A DNA stretch of 64,000 nucleotides from Candidatus Zixiibacteriota bacterium (GTDB lineage Bacteria > Desulfobacterota > Binatia > UBA9968): contig DATLYW010000048.1 of NCBI GenBank assembly GCA_035574315.1, forward strand, positions 248,001 through 312,000, written 5' to 3'. The notes beneath the pieces are model-generated. The model saw only the letters and a list, made by a program, of their open reading frames with translations, was not told the DNA's origin and ran no database searches. The position numbers were made by a program, and so were the translations under genes. Positions 9,123 through 18,500 of this stretch are shown here, piece by piece (the first letter of the stretch is position 1; each line of letters opens with the position of its first letter).

Positions 9123-9815
9123 ATGGGTGAGATCGAAGCGCACCGGAGTAAAATCTATTCGGATCTGGCCCCGCTCTACGATAAAGTCTTTGGCAAGATA
9201 TTTTATCCGCGCTTACAGCGCGTCATCGAAGACCTGAACCTGCCCCCCGGCTCCCGTATCCTCGAAGTGGGGGCGGGAACCGGCACCTCTTTCCCGGCTT
9301 ATCCCCGCCACTGTGACGTTATCGGGATCGACCTCGCTCCCGACATGCTGGCGCGTGCCCGGCAGAAAATCCGCAAGAACGGCTGGACCCACGTAAAGGT
9401 GATGCAGATGAACGCGCTGAACCTGCAGTTTCCGGACAACGCGTTCGACTACGTGATGGCGTTCCACGTCGTAACCGTCGTCCCGGATCCGGTGCGGATG
9501 ATCGCAGAGGCGAAAAGGGTCTGTAAGCCGGGAGGAAAGATCGTGATCGTCAACCACTTCACGACCGATGTCCCGGTTCTCGGATCGCTCACCGAAGCGC
9601 TCGATCCGTTCACGCGCCGGCTTGGATGGCGCACCAACCTCCGCCTCAAACCGTTCATCGAAGCGACCGATCTCACCGTCGAGCGGATCTACAAGCTTTC
9701 CAAGTCCTCCCTGTACACCGTCCTGGTAGGGACCAAGCTGGCGAACGGTCACCTGCGGCCGCCGATCGGGTTGAAAGGGCATCGCGTCAGGAAAGACGGC
9801 CGCGGCTACATCTAG
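9123..9815 (+). CDS. Class I SAM methyltransferase, PmtA-like (phosphatidylethanolamine N-methyltransferase type)
   Basis: A 230-residue Rossmann methyltransferase. The SAM-binding motif I is LEVGAGTGTSFPAYP (from about residue 44), followed by VIGIDLAPDM and MNALNLQFPDNAFDYV. The segment VVTVVPDPVRMIAEAKRVCKP with GGKIVIVNHF and the C-terminal part resemble bacterial PmtA enzymes that convert phosphatidylethanolamine to phosphatidylcholine. The family is certain and the substrate is an inference. The start MGEIEAHRSKIYSDLAPLYD fits PmtA-like N-termini. Confidence 0.82.
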   Translation: MGEIEAHRSKIYSDLAPLYDKVFGKIFYPRLQRVIEDLNLPPGSRILEVGAGTGTSFPAYPRHCDVIGIDLAPDMLARARQKIRKNGWTHVKVMQMNALNLQFPDNAFDYVMAFHVVTVVPDPVRMIAEAKRVCKPGGKIVIVNHFTTDVPVLGSLTEALDPFTRRLGWRTNLRLKPFIEATDLTVERIYKLSKSSLYTVLVGTKLANGHLRPPIGLKGHRVRKDGRGYI

Positions 9816-9889
9816 TAGTAGGCGGGATTTCCGGCCGATCGACCGCACAGGCGACTCGAGCCGGCGGCGCTCACGACGGGCGAGCCGGC

Positions 9890-10096
9890 TCAGGGGGGAA
9901 GGTCCTTGGACGGGTTCTGATTTTCCTTCGGGGTGGTCTTGCCCGCCTCCTCGCCGTCGTCGCCGCTGACTCCTTTCTTGAAGTCGCGAATCGCCTTTCC
10001 GAGCCCGCTGCCGATCTGGGGGAGCTTGCTCGGACCGAAGATGACCAGGGCGATCACCAGGATCACCAGCAGTTCTTGGAGCCCGAATCCAAACAT
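9890..10096 (-). CDS. tatA: Sec-independent protein translocase subunit TatA/E
   Basis: A 68-residue protein with the classic TatA layout: a short N-terminal membrane helix ([18 protein letters not shown]), the hinge [17 protein letters not shown], an amphipathic helix and an acidic, lysine-containing tail. TatA oligomers form the variable pore of the twin-arginine pathway that exports folded proteins. No tatB or tatC is present in the window. It lies eight bases downstream of degQ and is probably co-transcribed with it. Confidence 0.95.
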   Translation of the reverse strand: MFGFGLQELLVILVIALVIFGPSKLPQIGSGLGKAIRDFKKGVSGDDGEEAGKTTPKENQNPSKDLPP

Positions 10097-10104
10097 GGAG
10101 CCTC

Positions 10105-11529
<1,425 letters not shown>

Positions 11530-11639
11530 GGCGTTGGCTCTCCTTTGCTCAAACGGATCAACCATAGCAAATCCGCCACGCCCCTTTAAGGGCTGCCCGC
11601 AGGGACCCCCCGGTCGAGTCTCCGCCTGCTCCCCGGCGT

Positions 11640-11663
11640 GCGCGGGAGCGATCGCTCCCGCGC
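11640..11663. repeat. Perfect 24-bp GC-rich palindrome between degQ and mgtE
   Basis: The half-site GCGCGGGAGCGA is followed at once by its exact reverse complement, with no mismatch and no spacer. It contains GCGATCGC at its centre. It lies in the 178-base divergent intergenic region, 110 bases upstream of degQ and 44 bases upstream of mgtE, and has no T-tract, so it is not a simple terminator. Operator or nucleoid-protein site are possibilities. Confidence 0.6.
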
Positions 11664-11707
11664 GGCGGATTGCAAAATACGGCTGGCAATGGTTAAGAAA
11701 GAACGGG

Positions 11708-13081
11708 ATGGCGACGCAGGCGAACAATTTCCGAACGCTGCAGCTCGATCAGGAAACGTTTCGCGCGATGCTGCGAACCGCAACGCCCGATCGCGTGCTG
11801 CGGGTGATCGGCAAGAGTCACCCCGCCGACATCGCCCTTCTGTTCAAGGGGCTCCAGCCTCCCGAGATCCGCCAGCTGTTCGATATCCTTTTTTTCGCCA
11901 GGCGCGCTGAAAAGACGCTCAAGGAGCTTCCCCCGGAGCTCCTGCCGGACATCCTCGCCCTGATCGACGACGAGAAGGTGGCGCGCCTCATCGTTCGCGC
12001 CGATCCGGATGACGCCGTCACCTTCATCGACAGCCTGCCCGAGGAGCGACGCGAGAACGTTCTTTCCCTGCTGGATCCCGACCGGAGCGCCGAGGTCCGC
12101 GAGCTGATCAGTTACCCCGAAGACAGCGTCGGCCGGATCATGACGACCGATTTCATGGCGCTGCCTCCGGAGACCACCGCTCAGGGAGCGATCGACAGGA
12201 TCCGCGAACGCGGGGAGCTCGAGACCTTCTTTTACCTCTACGTCGTCGACCACGCGGGCGTGCTCGTCGGCGTCGTGCCGATCCGCAATCTGGTCATCGC
12301 GCCTCCGGACCGCACGTTGAGGGAGATGATGATCGTCGACCCGATCAAGGCCGACGTGATGACCGACAAGGAGGAAGCCGCACGGCTGGTCGCGAAGTAC
12401 GAGCTGCTGGCGCTGCCGGTCGTCGATCAGGAGGGCCGGCTGCAGGGAATCATCACCGTCGACGACGTCATCGACATCATCAACGAGGAAAGCACCGAGG
12501 ACATGTACAAGATGGCCGGGTTGGCCGAGGAGGACCGGGTCTTTACGCCCGTCGGCCGATCGATCCGAATGCGGCTTCCGTGGACCATCCTGAACCTGGC
12601 CACGGCCACGCTGGCGGCCTCGATCATCGCCTTGTTCGAGGGAACCCTGCACGAGCTGATCGCGCTCGCCACGTTCATGCCGATCGTCGCGGGGGTGGGG
12701 GGAAACGGGGCGACGCAAACCGCCACGGTGATCATCCGGGCGATCGCGCTCGGCGAGCTCGAGTTTTCGTCGGCGTGGAAGGCCGTCTTGCGCCAGGTCT
12801 CGGTGAACGTGTGCCTGGCGGTCGCCGCGGGCTCAGTCATCGCGCTCGCCGCTTTCCTGTGGAAAGGCAACCCGATTCTCGGACTGGTCCTGGCCTGCGC
12901 GATGGTCCTCAACCTCGGCCTGGTCGCGGGGTTGAGCGGTGCGGTGATTCCGCTCCTCCTGAAGGCGCTGCGGTTCGACCCGGCGCTGGGTTCCGGAATC
13001 ATCGTGACCGGCCTCACCGACGCTCTCGGCTTTCTCTCTTTCCTCGGTCTCGCGACCGCCTTTATACGCTATCTGACCTGA
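11708..13081 (+). CDS. mgtE: MgtE magnesium transporter
   Basis: A 457-residue MgtE Mg2+ channel. It has an N-terminal superhelical domain (about residues 20-130, with LPPELLPDILALIDDEKVA), a CBS pair (about 140-260, with GRIMTTDFMALPPETT and VVDQEGRLQGIITVDDVIDII), and five membrane helices from about residue 285 with PIVAGVGGNGATQTATVIIRAI, the family's pore region. The cytoplasmic domains sense Mg2+ and gate the pore. The start MATQANNFRTLQL was chosen from the family N-terminus; the ribosome-binding site is weak. Its last 20 bases overlap the convergent flippase-like gene. No M-box-like leader fits in the upstream region. Confidence 0.95.
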   Translation: MATQANNFRTLQLDQETFRAMLRTATPDRVLRVIGKSHPADIALLFKGLQPPEIRQLFDILFFARRAEKTLKELPPELLPDILALIDDEKVARLIVRADPDDAVTFIDSLPEERRENVLSLLDPDRSAEVRELISYPEDSVGRIMTTDFMALPPETTAQGAIDRIRERGELETFFYLYVVDHAGVLVGVVPIRNLVIAPPDRTLREMMIVDPIKADVMTDKEEAARLVAKYELLALPVVDQEGRLQGIITVDDVIDIINEESTEDMYKMAGLAEEDRVFTPVGRSIRMRLPWTILNLATATLAASIIALFEGTLHELIALATFMPIVAGVGGNGATQTATVIIRAIALGELEFSSAWKAVLRQVSVNVCLAVAAGSVIALAAFLWKGNPILGLVLACAMVLNLGLVAGLSGAVIPLLLKALRFDPALGSGIIVTGLTDALGFLSFLGLATAFIRYLT

Positions 13082-14054
13082 TCTCCGCTTCCGCCGCCAT
13101 GACGGCCGGGGCCGGCCCGCGCCGCAGCAGGAAGACGACTCCGCCGATCAGGCTGTCGACCGCCACGATCAGCAGGAGCAGGAGCCCGAACGCGATGCCG
13201 GTTTCCGAACCGAAACCGATCACGCCGAGCATGAAAATGTACCCCCCCTCGCGCAGCCCGATCCCGTTCAGGCTGACCGGGATGGCCGAGAACGCGCCGA
13301 CCAGCGGATAGAGGATGATCGCGTAGGCGAACGGGATCTCCACGTGCAGGGCCCAGCCCATGACGACGTGCATCCAGGCCTGCATCACGTGAGCCACGAA
13401 CGAAAGCAGAACCGCCTGCGGAATCGAGCGCACCCGATCGCGGTAGCCGCCCAGGGCGATCCGGAGCTTTTTCACGAGCGCGTGGCCGTTGGGTGGCAGG
13501 ACGAGCCGGACAAACGGCACGAGCACGGCGGCGACCGCCCCTGCCCCGGCGAGCGCGAACGTCAGCGAGCGGATCGCAGCGGGAACCGCGAACTGCGGAA
13601 AGAGCGCCAGGCCGAGGGCCCCCAGCCAGAGTAAAACGACCATACCGACGGCCCGATCCATGAGAACCGACACGACCGAGTGAAGCGTCGAGCCCGCCCC
13701 GCCTCCTGCCCGGCTCTGCCGCCCGTCGCGAGCGAGATAGTAGACCCGGCTGACATCCCCTCCGACGGTCCCTGGAGCGAAAAGGTTGAAGAACATTCCG
13801 ATCAGGTAGTATACGAGGAAGTTCCGGAAGCGGATCTCGAAGCCCAGCGGCCGGGCAAGCACCGCCCAGCGGGCCGCGCTGATCGTTTGCGTCGTCAGGT
13901 AGACTCCCAGCGCCAGCACGATGTAGGAGAAATCCGCGGCCGCCAGCGTGCCGAGGAAGCGCTCGAGATCGATGCGCGTCAGGAAATAGGCGAGGAGGCC
14001 GCCGCTGACCATCAGCTTGGCCACGAGGACGCGTGCGGCCTTGAGCTTCTTCAT
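13062..14054 (-). CDS. Lysylphosphatidylglycerol synthase transmembrane-region / UPF0104 family membrane protein
   Basis: A 330-residue polytopic protein with about eight membrane helices. It starts MKKLKAARVLVAKLMVSGGLLAYFL and carries GMFFNLFAPGTVGGDVSRVYYLAR, characteristic of the flippase-like domain of LPG synthases (UPF0104/AglD-like). It has no soluble aminoacyl-transferase domain, so it is probably a lipid or polyisoprenoid flippase-type protein of unknown substrate. Its ATG overlaps the purN stop (ATGA), showing translational coupling after purM-purN; the functional link to purine synthesis is not obvious. Confidence 0.85.
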   Translation of the reverse strand: MKKLKAARVLVAKLMVSGGLLAYFLTRIDLERFLGTLAAADFSYIVLALGVYLTTQTISAARWAVLARPLGFEIRFRNFLVYYLIGMFFNLFAPGTVGGDVSRVYYLARDGRQSRAGGGAGSTLHSVVSVLMDRAVGMVVLLWLGALGLALFPQFAVPAAIRSLTFALAGAGAVAAVLVPFVRLVLPPNGHALVKKLRIALGGYRDRVRSIPQAVLLSFVAHVMQAWMHVVMGWALHVEIPFAYAIILYPLVGAFSAIPVSLNGIGLREGGYIFMLGVIGFGSETGIAFGLLLLLIVAVDSLIGGVVFLLRRGPAPAVMAAEAEIRSDSV

Positions 14055-14713
14055 CCTTCGAGGGGCGGCTCGATCAGCACCGCGTTCTCGCTGCGGGGCC
14101 ACCCCTTCACCAGCACCCTGCGCCCGAGCACCTCGAGACGGCCTTCGCTGTAGAGCTGAATTGCGCGAGGGTAGATCCGGTGCTCCTGCTCGAGGATGCG
14201 GGACGCGAGCGATTCCTCGCTGTCGTCCGGGTACACGGGCACCACCGCCTGAATGATGATCGGCCCTTCGTCGCACGCCTCGTTGACGAAATGGACCGTG
14301 CACCCGGAAAAGCGCACCCCGTGCTCCAGCGCCTTTTTCTGCACGTGGAGCCCCGGAAACGACGGCAGCAGGGCCGGATGGATGTTCATGATCCGGTTCG
14401 AGTACGCTTTGACGAAGACCGGCGAGAGCAGGCGCATGAAGCCCGCGAGCACCACCAGCTCGACGCCGCGCGCCCGCAGGATCTCGACGACGGCTTCGTC
14501 GAAAGCCTCGCGGCTGGGGTAGCTCTTGTGGTCGAGAACCTCGGTCGGAATCCCGTGATTGCGCGCCCGGACCAGCCCATAGGCGTCCGCCCGGTTGCTC
14601 ACCACCACCCGGATCTCGGCGTCCAGCTTCCCGGCTGCGATCGCGTCGATGATCGCCTGGAGATTGGTGCCGCTGCCCGAGATCAATACCGCGATCGGAA
14701 GTCGTCGCGCCAT
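14051..14713 (-). CDS. purN: Phosphoribosylglycinamide formyltransferase
   Basis: A 220-residue folate-dependent GAR transformylase, step 3 of de novo purine synthesis. It starts MARRLPIAVLISGSGTNLQAI with the phosphate-binding SGSGTNLQ loop. The family catalytic segment is present: FMRLLSPVFV, then NIHPALLPSFPG with the catalytic Asn-His, and later CDEGPIIIQ with the catalytic Asp. It is ten bases downstream of purM in the usual purM-purN order and overlaps the flippase-like gene that follows. Confidence 0.97.
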   Translation of the reverse strand: MARRLPIAVLISGSGTNLQAIIDAIAAGKLDAEIRVVVSNRADAYGLVRARNHGIPTEVLDHKSYPSREAFDEAVVEILRARGVELVVLAGFMRLLSPVFVKAYSNRIMNIHPALLPSFPGLHVQKKALEHGVRFSGCTVHFVNEACDEGPIIIQAVVPVYPDDSEESLASRILEQEHRIYPRAIQLYSEGRLEVLGRRVLVKGWPRSENAVLIEPPLEG

Positions 14714-14723
14714 GGATTCCCCC

Positions 14724-15761
14724 TCAAGAGACAAACTCCACTCCGCGGACGCCCTTGCGGATCTCCCCGACGAGAAAGTATCTCTCGCCCATCCGTTCGA
14801 GCGCTTCGGTGACCGCGGCGACACGCCGCTCCGCCGCGACGAGGATCATTCCCAGGCCGTTGTTGAAGGTTCGGTCCATTTCCTCCCGGGAGATCCGCCC
14901 CAACCGGCGGATCAGGTCGAAGATCGGCGGCCGTGGCCAGCTCCGAGCGTCGATATGGGCGCGCCTCGTCGGCGGCAGGATGCGCGGAAGGTTTCCGGGG
15001 ATTCCCCCGCCCGTGATGTGCGCCGCTCCCTTGATCCAGCGCCGCGACCAAAGCTTCTTCATCACGCCCGTGTAGATGCGGGTGGGCTCGAGCAGCTCCT
15101 CCCCGAGAGTCCGGCCCAGCTCGGGAACCCGGGTGCTCAGCTTGAGCCGCCCGAGCTCGAGCAGGACCTTGCGCGCCAGAGAATAGCCGTTGCTGTGCAA
15201 GCCGCTCGAAGGCAGCCCGATCAGGACGTCGCCGGGGCCGATGATTCGCGGATCGACGACGTTCCGCCTTTCGACCACGCCGACCGCGAAGCCCGCGAGA
15301 TCGTATTGGCCCCTGGGGAAATCGCCGGGATGCTCCGCCGTCTCACCGCCGATCAGCGCGCACCCCGCCCGGCGGCAACCCTCGGCGATCCCGCGAACGA
15401 CGGACTCGGCGATCTTCACGTCGAGCTTGCCGCAGACGAAATAATCGAGGAAAAAAAGCGGTTCCGCCCCTTGAGTCAGAATGTCGTTCACTCCCATCGC
15501 GACCAGATCGATCCCGACGGTGTCGTGGCGCCGCATCATGAAAGCGATCTTCAACTTCGTGCCGACGCCGTCGGTCGACGACACCAGAACGGGGTGGCGG
15601 TAGCCCCGGCTCTTCAGATCGAACAGCCCGCCGAAGCCGCCGACGCCCGCCAGCAAGCCTCGGATCCTGGTCTTTGCCGCGATCGGCCCGATGCGCCGTA
15701 CCAGTTCCTCGCCGGCATCGATGCTGACACCGGCCCGGGCATAGGTCATGCCTGATTTCAT
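14724..15761 (-). CDS. purM: Phosphoribosylformylglycinamidine cyclo-ligase (AIR synthetase)
   Basis: A 345-residue PurM, step 5 of purine synthesis. Visible family motifs are GVGGFGGLFDL near the N-terminus, STDGVGTKLKIA (ATP binding), DLVAMGVNDILTQGAEPLFFLDYF, GGETAEHPG and the C-terminal HITGGGIPGNLPRILP. Length is normal. It is first gene of the purM-purN-UPF0104 operon. Confidence 0.98.
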   Translation of the reverse strand: MKSGMTYARAGVSIDAGEELVRRIGPIAAKTRIRGLLAGVGGFGGLFDLKSRGYRHPVLVSSTDGVGTKLKIAFMMRRHDTVGIDLVAMGVNDILTQGAEPLFFLDYFVCGKLDVKIAESVVRGIAEGCRRAGCALIGGETAEHPGDFPRGQYDLAGFAVGVVERRNVVDPRIIGPGDVLIGLPSSGLHSNGYSLARKVLLELGRLKLSTRVPELGRTLGEELLEPTRIYTGVMKKLWSRRWIKGAAHITGGGIPGNLPRILPPTRRAHIDARSWPRPPIFDLIRRLGRISREEMDRTFNNGLGMILVAAERRVAAVTEALERMGERYFLVGEIRKGVRGVEFVS

Positions 15762-15817
15762 GCGACGGACCGCTGGTGAACCTTAAAAAGCGATCATAGC
15801 GCAGGAAGCGGCGGAAA

Positions 15818-16612
15818 TCACACCGTCGATCCCCGCGCGGCCTCCGGATTGCCGGCGGCGGTCGCCAGCAGGCCACGGATCTTCAGCGAAGCTTCGGCGA
15901 GGATCGGAGAGCTCATCATCTCCATGGTTCGCGGCCGCGGAAGGTCCACCGTGAGAGTCTGGAGCAATCTACCGGGCCGCGCCGACATGATCAAGACGCG
16001 GTCGGAGAGAAACACCGCCTCCTGAATGCTGTGGGTTACGAACAGCACCGTTTTCTTTCTTTCTTCCCAAAGGCGCAGCAGCTCGAGGTCGAGCTCGTCG
16101 CGCGTCATCGCGTCGAGCGCGCCGAACGGCTCGTCCATCAACAGCAGCTGCGGGTCGGTCACCAGCGCGCGGCAGAGCGAGACCCGCTGCTGCATGCCGC
16201 CGGAGAGCTGGTACGGGTACATGTCCTCGAAGCCCTCGAGCCCGACCAGCCGGACCAGGGCGCGGGCGCGCTCCACGTGGCTCGCGGAATCGAGCCGCGC
16301 GAACTCCACCGGCAGCATGATGTTGTCCAGTACCGAGCGCCACTTGAGCAGGACTGGAGACTGGAAGACCATGCCGACGCTCTCCAGGGGCCCGCGGACG
16401 GGGTGCCCGGCGACGAGCACGGAACCGGACGAGGGCGGGAGAAGCCCCGAGACGATCTTCAACAGCGTGCTCTTGCCGCAGCCGCTCGGGCCGACGATAG
16501 AGACGAACTCGCCCGCCTGGATCTCGAACGACACCCGCTCCAGGGCGTTCACGGTTCTGCTGGCGTTCGCGAAGGTGCGCGAGACGTCCCGGACGGCGAT
16601 CAGCGTCGGCAC
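15818..16612 (-). CDS. SsuB/TauB-type ABC importer ATPase
   Basis: A 264-residue importer ATPase of the nitrate/sulfonate/taurine class. It has Walker A GPSGCGKST, Q-loop MVFQSPVLLKWRSVLDN, signature LSGGMQQRVSLCRALVTDP, Walker B LLLMDEPFGALDAMTRDE and H-loop FVTHSIQEAVFLSDRV. The start is a GTG at 16612 (VPTLIAVRDVSRTF), 26 bases after the binding-protein stop; an in-frame upstream extension only overlaps that gene. It is third gene of the permease - binding protein - ATPase operon and would power the importer from the cytoplasm. Confidence 0.93.
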   Translation of the reverse strand: MPTLIAVRDVSRTFANASRTVNALERVSFEIQAGEFVSIVGPSGCGKSTLLKIVSGLLPPSSGSVLVAGHPVRGPLESVGMVFQSPVLLKWRSVLDNIMLPVEFARLDSASHVERARALVRLVGLEGFEDMYPYQLSGGMQQRVSLCRALVTDPQLLLMDEPFGALDAMTRDELDLELLRLWEERKKTVLFVTHSIQEAVFLSDRVLIMSARPGRLLQTLTVDLPRPRTMEMMSSPILAEASLKIRGLLATAAGNPEAARGSTV

Positions 16613-16638
16613 GAGAGAATCCGGCGGTCCCGAGGCCT

Positions 16639-17649
16639 TCAGCGCTTGATGAACCGGTTGGTGTAGACTTCCGCGGCGGAGACCTTTCGCGCGACGTCGA
16701 AGAATTCGTTGGTGATGCGCACGGTCTTCTCCATGATGTCTTTTCTCATGTAGCCGAGGCCGTGCTCCACCGATTCGGGTGGGATCATGACCTCGGTCAG
16801 CGCGTTCTTGAGCTGCAGGGTGGTCAGGGCCGGATCGAGCTCCGGCTTGTGTTTGAGCAGGATCTGCAGGGACTCCTCCTGGTGATCGCGGGTGTAGCGC
16901 AATCCCTCCATCGTGCCTTCCACGTAGGCCCGCACCAGATCCGGCCGTCGCTTCAGGTCGTCGTCCTTGACGACCAGCCCGCTGCCGTAGATGTCCAGCC
17001 CCGTATCCTTCATGAAGACGCGCTGCAGCTTGATGCCCTGCTTCGAGGCGGCCAGCTCGGCCACTTCGTCGTTGGACGCGCGGTACATCACGATGAAGTC
17101 CGCCTTGCGGGTGGCGAGCGCGGCCGGTTGCAGCGGCGCCGCAGTCTCCTGAATGCGGATCGATTTGAAGTTGATCTTGTTGATCCGGGCCCACGCGGGC
17201 ATCAAGTACCATTGCGCCTGCCCCGGGCTGATCGCCCAGGACTTCCCCTCGAGGTCCTTCAGCGTCTTGATCGGGCTGTCTTCCCGCCAGAGGATCGTCG
17301 CCGGGACATACCCGAGCTGCGCCACCGTGATGACCGGCGTCCCCCTCGAGCGCGCGACGATCGCCGTCGCCATGTCGGCGAACCCGAAGTCGGCCCCCCC
17401 GGCGGCGATGTTGCGCACCGTGTCGGCCGAGCCCGAGCCCGCGTGGATCGTCGCGGCCATGCCGCGTTTGGCATAAAAGCCCTTCTCCAGAGCCACGAAC
17501 CACGGCGCGTGCTTCCCGCCGATGATGAAATCGAGGCGGATCGTCGCCGGCTTGAGCTCCGCCGCCCCGGCGGCGCCAACCCATAGCGACAACAGGACCG
17601 CTCCCGTGGCTCCCAATGCGATGCGCGACCCCGGCCGAGAAATCGTCAT
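16639..17649 (-). CDS. NMT1/SsuA-type ABC substrate-binding protein
   Basis: A 336-residue periplasmic binding protein with a signal peptide (IALGATGAVLLSLWVGAAGAAE). IRLDFIIGGKHAPWFVALEKGFYAKRG is the typical opening strand of the NMT1/THI5-like fold, followed by GSADTVRNIAAGGADFGFADM. Relatives bind sulfonates, nitrate, pyrimidine-like thiamine precursors or aromatic acids, so the ligand is not predictable. It lies 14 bases downstream of the permease, so this importer is complete, unlike the solitary binding proteins elsewhere in the window. Confidence 0.9.
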   Translation of the reverse strand: MTISRPGSRIALGATGAVLLSLWVGAAGAAELKPATIRLDFIIGGKHAPWFVALEKGFYAKRGMAATIHAGSGSADTVRNIAAGGADFGFADMATAIVARSRGTPVITVAQLGYVPATILWREDSPIKTLKDLEGKSWAISPGQAQWYLMPAWARINKINFKSIRIQETAAPLQPAALATRKADFIVMYRASNDEVAELAASKQGIKLQRVFMKDTGLDIYGSGLVVKDDDLKRRPDLVRAYVEGTMEGLRYTRDHQEESLQILLKHKPELDPALTTLQLKNALTEVMIPPESVEHGLGYMRKDIMEKTVRITNEFFDVARKVSAAEVYTNRFIKR

Positions 17650-17663
17650 GTGACCTCCGTCTG

Positions 17664-18440
17664 TTAGAATGAGCCCTCGACCTGGCGCACCTCGGCGCTC
17701 CAGGGAGCGACTCTCTTTTGCACCAACTCGATCAACCAGAAAAGCCCGAGAGAAAGTAGGGCGAGGATCAACAAGATCACCAGCGCGAACGCGGTGTCGA
17801 GGCTGTAGTTGGCCTGAAGCACCAGATAACCCAGGCCTTCGTTGGCGGCGACGAACTCCGCGACGATCGCTCCGGTGACCGAAAGCACGATCGCGACGCG
17901 GATCCCGGCGAACATGTAGGGCAGCGAGTTGGGCAGCCTGATTTTCTTGAACACGTCGAACTGCGAGCCGCGATTGATGCGCGCCAGCTCGAGCAGCTCC
18001 GGCTCGACTTCTTTCAGCCCCACCACCGTGTTGACCACGATCGGGAAGAACGCCACGAGAAACGCGATCGCGATCTTGGAGAACAGGCCGTACCCGACCC
18101 AGATCACCATCAGCGGCGCGAATGCGCTCTTCGGCATGGCGTAGAGGATCACGATCAGCGGATAGATGGTATTCTGGAGGTGGCGCGAATAGACCACCGC
18201 GATTGCGAAGGCGACGCCCAGCAGGAGCGAGAGCCCGAAGCCGCCGACCGCCTCGACGAACGTGATGAGCGCGTGGTTACCCAGGATCGGCAGCTTCTTC
18301 ACCAGCGCCAGCCACAGGTCGCGCGGCGGAGGCAGGATGAACTCGGGAACCTTGATCACCTCGACCAAAATTTCCCAGAGCACCAGCAGCGCGGCGAAAA
18401 AGATCACCGGCTCGATCACGTTCTTGGCCGGGAGCTTCAT
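17664..18440 (-). CDS. SsuC/TauC-type ABC importer permease
   Basis: A 258-residue inner-membrane permease with about six helices. The EAA coupling motif is ELLELARINRGSQFDVFKKIRLPNSLPYM, and the N-terminus KNVIEPVIFFAALLVLWEIL is typical of BPD-type permeases for nitrate, sulfonate or taurine. It is the first gene of the three-gene operon; the 60-base gap upstream separates it from the COG3146 gene read in the same direction. Confidence 0.92.
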   Translation of the reverse strand: MKLPAKNVIEPVIFFAALLVLWEILVEVIKVPEFILPPPRDLWLALVKKLPILGNHALITFVEAVGGFGLSLLLGVAFAIAVVYSRHLQNTIYPLIVILYAMPKSAFAPLMVIWVGYGLFSKIAIAFLVAFFPIVVNTVVGLKEVEPELLELARINRGSQFDVFKKIRLPNSLPYMFAGIRVAIVLSVTGAIVAEFVAANEGLGYLVLQANYSLDTAFALVILLILALLSLGLFWLIELVQKRVAPWSAEVRQVEGSF

Positions 18441-18500
18441 GGTTCCACGCAGAAATTAATGGAAAGCCCGGGGAGAGTCAAGGAAATCACGGAAAATCTG

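Noticed and set aside
11530-11707. M-box magnesium riboswitch upstream of mgtE
   Set aside because: The divergent region is short and I see none of the conserved M-box segments; only the palindrome at 11640-11663 stands out.
15818-17584. A 588-codon frame that would fuse an N-terminal extension to the SsuB-type ATPase
   Set aside because: The extension overlaps the binding-protein gene in another frame and has shadow-like composition. The ATPase starts naturally at the GTG at 16612.
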